DNA of 64,000 nucleotides from Clostridiales bacterium (GTDB lineage Bacteria; Bacillota; Clostridia; Oscillospirales; Acutalibacteraceae): contig JAIKWV010000014.1 in assembly GCA_024684435.1 (NCBI GenBank), positions 1-64,000 of the forward strand, given 5' to 3'. Position 1 is the stretch's first letter. Each line of letters opens with the position of its first letter. Shown here piece by piece: positions 58,788 through 64,000 of this stretch. Made by a program: the position numbers and the translations under genes. Under the pieces are notes generated by a model. That model was not told where the DNA came from. It saw only the letters and a list, made by a program, of their open reading frames with translations, and did not search any database.

Positions 58788-59228
58788 ATGGCATACAGAA
58801 ATGTTGTAAAGGACGGAGATCCCGTTTTAAGAAGAAAAAGCAGAGTAGTGGAAAACTTCGACTCCAAGCTTTTTCAGCTCCTTGACGATATGGCGGAGAC
58901 CATGTACCGTGAAGACGGCTGCGGTCTGGCAGCTGTTCAGGTAGGCGTACTCAAAAGGGTAGTTGTTCTTGATGTGGGCGAGGGACTTATGGAGCTTATA
59001 AATCCCGAGATAATATCGGAAGAGGGAGAGCAGTTTGAAGAAGAGGGCTGTCTTTCATTTCCGGGTGAACACTGTAAAACAAAACGACCCGCTGTGGTAA
59101 AGGTCAAGGCTCAGAACAGGGACGGAAAGTGGTTCATATATAAAGGAACCGAGCTTAAGGCACGCTGCTTCTGCCATGAAATAGATCACCTTAACGGTAT
59201 TATTTTCAAGGACAGAGCGGCAGAATGA
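58788..59228 (+). CDS. def: Peptide deformylase
   Basis: 146 residues. The three metal-site motifs are present: GCGLAAVQVG (motif 1), EEGCLSF (Cys ligand) and CHEIDHLNG (HExDH). It removes formyl from nascent N-termini, paired with fmt downstream. GTGAGGTAA precedes the ATG. The protein lacks the Bacillus-type insertion, so it is the compact form. Confidence 0.95.
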   Translation: MAYRNVVKDGDPVLRRKSRVVENFDSKLFQLLDDMAETMYREDGCGLAAVQVGVLKRVVVLDVGEGLMELINPEIISEEGEQFEEEGCLSFPGEHCKTKRPAVVKVKAQNRDGKWFIYKGTELKARCFCHEIDHLNGIIFKDRAAE

Positions 59229-59246
59229 TCAAAGGAGGTAATTACA

Positions 59247-60170
59247 TTGAACATAGTATTTATGGGTACCCCAGAGTTCAGTGTTGCCTGCCTTCAAAGA
59301 CTTATTGACGACGGGCACAATGTGCTTGGTGTATATACTCAGCCGGATAAGCCCTGCGGAAGGGGTCACAATTTAACGCCGCCTCCCGTTAAGGTTTTGG
59401 CTCAGAGCAATAATATCCCGGTTTTTCAGCCGGTAACTCTTAAAGATGAAGCTGTTGTTGAGGAGCTTCGTAGAATAGATCCTCAGCTTATAATAGTTGT
59501 AGCTTACGGCAAGATCCTGCCTCAAAGCGTTATAGATCTGCCGGAATACGGCTGTATAAATATACACGCATCTCTCTTGCCGAGATACAGAGGCGCCGCG
59601 CCGATACAGTGGTGTGTGCTGAACGGCGAAAAGACCACCGGCATCACATCCATGCAGATGGACGCGGGTCTTGATACCGGAGATATGCTTATAAAACGTG
59701 AGATCGAGATCGGTGAAAACGAGACCTCCGGCGAGCTTCACGACAGGCTGTCTCTATTGGGCGCGGAGGTCATGTCAGATACAATAAAGCAGCTTGAAGC
59801 GGGGACGCTTTCACCTCAGAAGCAGGACGACAGCGCCTCAAATTACGCTCCCATGCTCACAAAGGCGCTTTGTCCCATTGATTGGAATGACACGGCGCGG
59901 AACATTCATAATAAAGTAAGAGGCTTATCTCCGTGGCCTGTAGCGACCACGTCATATAACGGCAAAAATTTCAAGATCCATGCCACGGAAATAATCAGCG
60001 GGCATGAGGGCAAACCCGGAGAAGTCGTTGATAATAAAGGCAGGCTGGTGGTTGCCTGCGGCGACGGACTTCTGGAGATAAAGATCCTGCAGGCAGAGGG
60101 CAAAAAAGCAATGCCCGCCAAGGATTTCCTTGCAGGGAATAAAATTGAAACAGGCAGCTTTTTAAGTTGA
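59247..60170 (+). CDS. fmt: Methionyl-tRNA formyltransferase
   Basis: 307 residues; TTG start after AAAGGAGG. Formyl-transfer motifs: MGTPEFSVACL, the catalytic NIHASLLPRYRGAAPIQW, GITSMQMDAGLDTGDML, and the C-terminal tRNA-binding domain from about 205 (RNIHNKVRGLSPWPVA). It formylates Met on the initiator tRNA whose gene lies at 1911-1987. Confidence 0.96.
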   Translation: MNIVFMGTPEFSVACLQRLIDDGHNVLGVYTQPDKPCGRGHNLTPPPVKVLAQSNNIPVFQPVTLKDEAVVEELRRIDPQLIIVVAYGKILPQSVIDLPEYGCINIHASLLPRYRGAAPIQWCVLNGEKTTGITSMQMDAGLDTGDMLIKREIEIGENETSGELHDRLSLLGAEVMSDTIKQLEAGTLSPQKQDDSASNYAPMLTKALCPIDWNDTARNIHNKVRGLSPWPVATTSYNGKNFKIHATEIISGHEGKPGEVVDNKGRLVVACGDGLLEIKILQAEGKKAMPAKDFLAGNKIETGSFLS

Positions 60171-60187
60171 TCACGAAAGGATAAGAT

Positions 60188-60880
60188 ATGGGATTTTTTT
60201 ACTACGATCAATACTATTTTATGTTGGTGATTCCGGCATTTCTCTTTGCTCTGGCGATGCAGTTATTCGTAAAGAGCGCATATAATTCACAGTCAAAGAT
60301 CAGAAACTCACGTGGAATAACGGGAGCCCAGGCAGCCGCAAGAGTGCTTTACCATTACGGCATCACAAACGTAAGGATCGAACAGGTAGCGGGAACCATG
60401 ACTGATCATTTTGACCCTAAAACTAACGTTATCAGACTTTCTGATGGAGTTTATAACAGCACATCCGTTGCGGCTGTGGGAATAGCCTGTCACGAGGCGG
60501 GACACGCGGCTCAGCATGCTGAAAACTATGCTCCGATAAGAATACGCAATTCCATACTTCCGGTTTGCAATATAGGTTCAACTATCGGATTTCCACTTGC
60601 CATTTTAGGCTATTTTTTAGGATTTGAACCGCTTATTTCGGTTGGTTTACTGTTGTACGCTCTGATCGCCGTATTTCAGTTGGTTACGCTCCCTGTGGAG
60701 TTCAATGCCAGCCGCAGAGCGCTTAAGGTCATTGAGGATGACAATATGCTTTGCGATGATGAATACAAAGGCGCAAAGAAAGTTTTATCAGCCGCAGCCA
60801 TGACCTATGTCGCCGCGCTTGCGGTTTCCGTTGCAAACCTGTTGAGATTCATGCTCAGATTTTCAAGCCGAAGAAACTGA
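60188..60880 (+). CDS. Zinc metallopeptidase, YugP-like
   Basis: 230 residues, three membrane helices. The zinc motif is CHEAGHAAQHAE; the family stretches NSRGITGAQAAARVLYHYGITNV, DHFDPKTNVIRLSDGVYNSTSVAAVGIA and VEFNASRRAL confirm the call (Zn_peptidase_2). Its substrate is unknown; the gene is regularly in this cluster between fmt and rsmB. AAAGGATAAG lies before the ATG. Confidence 0.93.
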   Translation: MGFFYYDQYYFMLVIPAFLFALAMQLFVKSAYNSQSKIRNSRGITGAQAAARVLYHYGITNVRIEQVAGTMTDHFDPKTNVIRLSDGVYNSTSVAAVGIACHEAGHAAQHAENYAPIRIRNSILPVCNIGSTIGFPLAILGYFLGFEPLISVGLLLYALIAVFQLVTLPVEFNASRRALKVIEDDNMLCDDEYKGAKKVLSAAAMTYVAALAVSVANLLRFMLRFSSRRN

Positions 60881-60908
60881 CTGCCTAATATAAAGGATCG
60901 TGTTTAAC

Positions 60909-62222
60909 TTGAAAACAGCCCGTCAGGTCGCCTTTGATGTGATCTATAAAATATTGACCGATAAGGCATATTCTAACCTTACGCTGGATTCTGTGCTTTC
61001 CGGTGAAAGGCTTGATAACCGTGACGCGGCGCTGACCGGAGCCATAGTTTACGGCGTGCTTGAACGGATGCTGACCATTGACTATAACCTGAGCAAATAT
61101 TTGTCACAACCCATTAAGAAATTGAGACCTGAGGTCCATGTGGCGCTGCTTATAGGCGCTTATCAGATACTTTATATGGATAAGATCCCTGTTTCGGCGG
61201 CGGTCAATGAAAGTGTCAAGCTGGCAATAAACAACAGATGTAAATTTGCTTCCGGTCTGGTAAACGCGGTGCTTCGCAAGGTGGCTTCATACGGAGAGGT
61301 GTTGCCTGATCCTGGGGACAACTGCAAATATTTAAGCGTAAAATATTCCTGCTCAGAGGAAATAGTATCTCTTTGGCTCAAAGCATACGGCAGGGAAAAC
61401 ACAATGGGAATACTGGAAAATTCAATAGGAAACGTTCCCACTGTCCTCAGAGTGAATACGACTAAAATAACTTCTGGTGAGCTTATTGAAAAATTATCTG
61501 CCGAGGGCATAACAGCACTTCCATGCAAAGAGGTGGAGGATGCCCTTACGATTGAGCACTGCGGTTCCCTTGAGGCTGCCGAATGTTATAAACAGGGATT
61601 GTTTCACGTTCAGGATACCGCGTCCCAGCTTTGCTGTAAAGCATTGGATGCGCGGGAAGGGCAAAGAGTTCTTGACCTTTGCTCAGCCCCCGGGGGCAAA
61701 TCTTTTACATTAGCTGAACGGATGAACAATATCGGTACGGTCTGTTCCTTTGACATTTATGAGCACCGGGTAAATCTTATCTCAAAGGGTGCCGAAAGGC
61801 TGGGGCTGACCTGCATAAAGCCTCAGCTCGGAGATGCCTCCGTCTTCAATGAAAAAATTGAAAAGGCGGACAGAGTTCTCTGCGACGTACCCTGTTCCGG
61901 TCTTGGCATAATACGAAGAAAACCGGAGATAAAATACAAGAAATTTGAAGATATTGACAAATTACCGGATTTGCAGTATCTTATATTGTGTAATTCTTCT
62001 TTATATTTAAAAAAAGGCGGCATATTGGTCTACTCCACCTGCGCCCTTGATCCTGCCGAAAATGACGAGGTCTGCGACAGATTTCTTGCCGAACATCCGG
62101 AGTTCTGCAGTGTGGAAGTTTTAAATGATCTGAGAGACGGAAACAGCAGATACATAACTCTTATGCCCCACAAAAATAATTCAGACGGATTTTTTATCGC
62201 CGCATTCACACATAAAGCTTAA
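60909..62222 (+). CDS. rsmB: 16S rRNA m5C967 methyltransferase
   Basis: 437 residues; TTG at 60909 is favoured because AAAGGA lies 11 nt upstream, while the GTG at 60900 is only 2 nt from it. An N-terminal NusB-like RNA-binding domain (to about 140) precedes the SAM domain: VLDLCSAPGGKSFTLAE, and two catalytic Cys in DVPCSGLGIIRRKPE and YSTCALDPAEND. Confidence 0.95.
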   Translation: MKTARQVAFDVIYKILTDKAYSNLTLDSVLSGERLDNRDAALTGAIVYGVLERMLTIDYNLSKYLSQPIKKLRPEVHVALLIGAYQILYMDKIPVSAAVNESVKLAINNRCKFASGLVNAVLRKVASYGEVLPDPGDNCKYLSVKYSCSEEIVSLWLKAYGRENTMGILENSIGNVPTVLRVNTTKITSGELIEKLSAEGITALPCKEVEDALTIEHCGSLEAAECYKQGLFHVQDTASQLCCKALDAREGQRVLDLCSAPGGKSFTLAERMNNIGTVCSFDIYEHRVNLISKGAERLGLTCIKPQLGDASVFNEKIEKADRVLCDVPCSGLGIIRRKPEIKYKKFEDIDKLPDLQYLILCNSSLYLKKGGILVYSTCALDPAENDEVCDRFLAEHPEFCSVEVLNDLRDGNSRYITLMPHKNNSDGFFIAAFTHKA

Positions 62223-62233
62223 GGAGTAAAAAT

Positions 62234-63283
62234 TTGGACAGAGCAGATATAAAATCAATGTCGCTTTCGGAGCTTTCGGAGAAATGCAGAGCCTTTGATC
62301 TGCCTGCGTTCAGAGCAAAGCAGATATACAAGTGGCTTCAGGTCAGAGGAGTTGCCTCCTTTGATGAAATGACTGATCTGTCCAGGGATCTTCGCGGCGT
62401 TCTCGCGGAGCACTTTGAGATCCTTTTCTGCTCTATAAAGCGCAAGCAGGTCTCCGCCCTTGACGGTACGGTAAAGTATCTGTTTGAGCTCAACGACGGC
62501 GAGCTTATTGAATCCGTGGTAATGAAATACAAGTACGGTTATACTATATGCGTATCGACCCAGGTGGGCTGCAAGATGAATTGCGCCTTCTGCGCGTCTG
62601 GTCTGAGCGGATTTGTCCGTGATCTTTATCCTTCCGAGATACTCAGCCAGATACACGCCGCGCAAAACGATTTGGGCATTCAGATATCTCACATAGTCCT
62701 TATGGGTATGGGAGAACCTCTTGACAACTTTGATAATGTAATGAAGTTTCTCGATATCGTTTCAAATCCCGACGGACTGAATATCAGCATGCGCAAAATA
62801 TCTCTTTCCACCAGCGGGATCGTGCCGCGCATATATGATCTCCTTGAAAAGAAATTACAGCTTACGCTTTCAATATCACTGCACGCGCCCAACGACGAAA
62901 TACGCTCACGCATCATGCCGGTAAACAAAAAATACGGCATTGATGAACTGCTCAAGGCGTGCAGGACGTACGCAAAGACCACTTCCCGCCGCATATCCTT
63001 TGAATATGCGTTGATAAGCGGCGTTACGGATACTGACGAATGCGCCGTTGAATTAGCTTCAAAGCTTAAAAATATGCTGTGTCATGTCAATCTGATCCCG
63101 GTAAATGAGGTCACGGAAAACTCCTTCAAAAGACCCGGAGCGGAAAGAACGGAACGGTTTATGGGGATCCTTGAAAATAACGGGATAAACGCCACGGTAC
63201 GGCGTAGCTTAGGCTCTGATATAGATGCATCCTGCGGTCAACTCAGAAACAGGCATAAGAAAGGGGAAAAATCAGTTTGTTAG
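62234..63283 (+). CDS. rlmN: 23S rRNA (A2503)-C2 methyltransferase / tRNA A37 methyltransferase
   Basis: 349 residues; TTG after AAGGAG. Radical-SAM cluster motif CKMNCAFCASG, GMGEPLDNFDNV, ISLSTSG, and the C-terminal methylated-Cys region (DIDASCGQLRN). It adds a methyl group at C2 of A2503 in the peptidyl-transferase region. The end overlaps the phosphatase start by 7 bp. Confidence 0.96.
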   Translation: MDRADIKSMSLSELSEKCRAFDLPAFRAKQIYKWLQVRGVASFDEMTDLSRDLRGVLAEHFEILFCSIKRKQVSALDGTVKYLFELNDGELIESVVMKYKYGYTICVSTQVGCKMNCAFCASGLSGFVRDLYPSEILSQIHAAQNDLGIQISHIVLMGMGEPLDNFDNVMKFLDIVSNPDGLNISMRKISLSTSGIVPRIYDLLEKKLQLTLSISLHAPNDEIRSRIMPVNKKYGIDELLKACRTYAKTTSRRISFEYALISGVTDTDECAVELASKLKNMLCHVNLIPVNEVTENSFKRPGAERTERFMGILENNGINATVRRSLGSDIDASCGQLRNRHKKGEKSVC

Positions 63284-64000
63284 TTGTTGCAAAAACCGAC
63301 ATCGGTAAGGTCCGTTCCTCCAATCAGGACAGCTACAACATCGGAGAATTTCAGAACGGTGTTGTGTGGGCTGTTGTCTGTGACGGTATGGGCGGAGCGA
63401 ACGGCGGAAATGTTGCCAGCGCAGCTGCCGTAAAAATGATTTCGGACAAAATTACCACTTGCTACTATGACGGTATGAGCGGTAATTCCATACGCAATAT
63501 GCTGCTTTCTTCTATTGAGACGGCAAATGTCTGCGTTTATGAGATGAGCCAGTCGAACGAAAGCTTGTACGGCATGGGTACAACTGTGGTCGCCGCGATA
63601 GCTACGGCGGACACGGTATATATAGCCCACGCCGGTGACAGCCGCGCCTATATGTTCAGCGACGGAAGCATCACTCAGCTTACAAAGGATCATTCGGTAG
63701 TGCAGGATATGGTTGAACGCGGTCAGATCACTCAGGATGAGGCGCGCGTCCATCCCGGCAAAAATCTGATAACGAGGGCTCTTGGAGTTGACAGCACTCT
63801 TGACATTGATTTTTATATAGAGGACTTCAACAAAGATGATATTTTAATGATATGCACAGACGGTTTGACAAATTTTGTTGATACCGAAATTATAAACAGC
63901 ACATTTAAAGAATCAGACTTCGGCGACTTTGCGGACAAACTTGTTGAAATTGCAAATGACAACGGCGGAGGGGATAACATAACCGTTGTTGCCATAGCAA
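63277..64000 (+). CDS. prpC: PP2C-family serine/threonine phosphatase, cut by the window edge
   Basis: About 241 residues visible, running off the end. TTG at 63277, with AAAGGGG about 11 nt upstream. PP2C metal motifs are all visible: SSNQDSY, VCDGMGGANGG, HAGDSRAYMF, ICTDGLTNFV and GGGDNITVV, so nearly the whole domain lies within the window. In Bacillota the next gene is normally the kinase prkC, which the phosphatase opposes. The TTG overlaps the rlmN stop. Confidence 0.93.
   Translation, partial: MLVVAKTDIGKVRSSNQDSYNIGEFQNGVVWAVVCDGMGGANGGNVASAAAVKMISDKITTCYYDGMSGNSIRNMLLSSIETANVCVYEMSQSNESLYGMGTTVVAAIATADTVYIAHAGDSRAYMFSDGSITQLTKDHSVVQDMVERGQITQDEARVHPGKNLITRALGVDSTLDIDFYIEDFNKDDILMICTDGLTNFVDTEIINSTFKESDFGDFADKLVEIANDNGGGDNITVVAIA

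Overview
The window looks like a chromosomal segment of an anaerobic, probably spore-forming member of the Clostridia (Bacillota), perhaps near the Oscillospiraceae/Ruminococcaceae. The evidence: almost every gene has a strong AGGAGG-type ribosome binding site with ATG, GTG or TTG starts; the vegetative promoters are close to TTGACA-N17-TATAAT; there is an oxygen-sensitive class III ribonucleotide reductase and a reverse rubrerythrin; a CwlD-type cortex amidase and a 28-codon SpoVM peptide gene are present; and the conserved Bacillota cluster yicC-remA-gmk-rpoZ-priA-def-fmt-rsmB-rlmN-prpC closes the window. Assignment below class level is a guess.

Layout. 1-1.9 kb: the 3' part of a visibly GC-rich large serine recombinase (edge of a mobile element), a small HEPN-like protein, and initiator tRNA-fMet. 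2-9.1 kb: class A penicillin-binding protein, ruvX, cwlD, radA, an unrecognised conserved protein and an aldo/keto reductase with ferredoxin domains. 9.1-11.5 kb: an Ldh2-type malate/lactate dehydrogenase and malic enzyme behind a perfect consensus promoter. 11.6-16 kb: a four-gene membrane cluster (zinc ribbon-TM protein; zinc ribbon-TIR-TM2 protein; SPFH protein with three zinc ribbons; multi-TM protein with a BspA-like module). This is the best candidate for an undescribed system. 16-20.2 kb (minus): nrdG, nrdD with a fused glutaredoxin-like domain, and a trxB-like gene, with paired NrdR boxes. 20.2-29.2 kb (minus): xpt, two BMP-family lipoproteins, a NupOPQ-like nucleoside ABC transporter, an aldose epimerase and uxaC. 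29.3-37.9 kb: a degenerate amidase-SH3 protein, cyclophilin, a lipoprotein, a two-gene membrane pair (DUF5058 type), a GH106-like glycosidase, a MATE pump and an unknown membrane protein. 38-42.2 kb: a hairpin array, tRNA-Gln, aconitase, a BspA-like lipoprotein and isocitrate dehydrogenase. 42.2-46.6 kb: spoVM with a 49-codon membrane peptide gene (minus), then a DedA/TVP38 protein, galK, a sugar isomerase-like protein and folD. 46.55-47.4 kb: a HepT/MntA toxin-antitoxin pair bracketed by identical 38-bp repeats. 47.4-51.9 kb (minus): reverse rubrerythrin and potABCD. 52-64 kb: lipid kinase, then a long plus-strand housekeeping cluster ending in a PP2C phosphatase cut by the window edge.

Themes: dNTP synthesis and purine salvage; malate/pyruvate and citrate-to-2-oxoglutarate metabolism; sugar and glycan use (uxaC, galK, GH106-like); envelope and sporulation functions; and translation quality and initiation (fMet tRNA, fmt, def, rsmB, rlmN). 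Coding starts were set by ribosome binding sites where these were clear, so several differ from the longest possible reading frame. All functional calls are from reading the sequence, without database searches.
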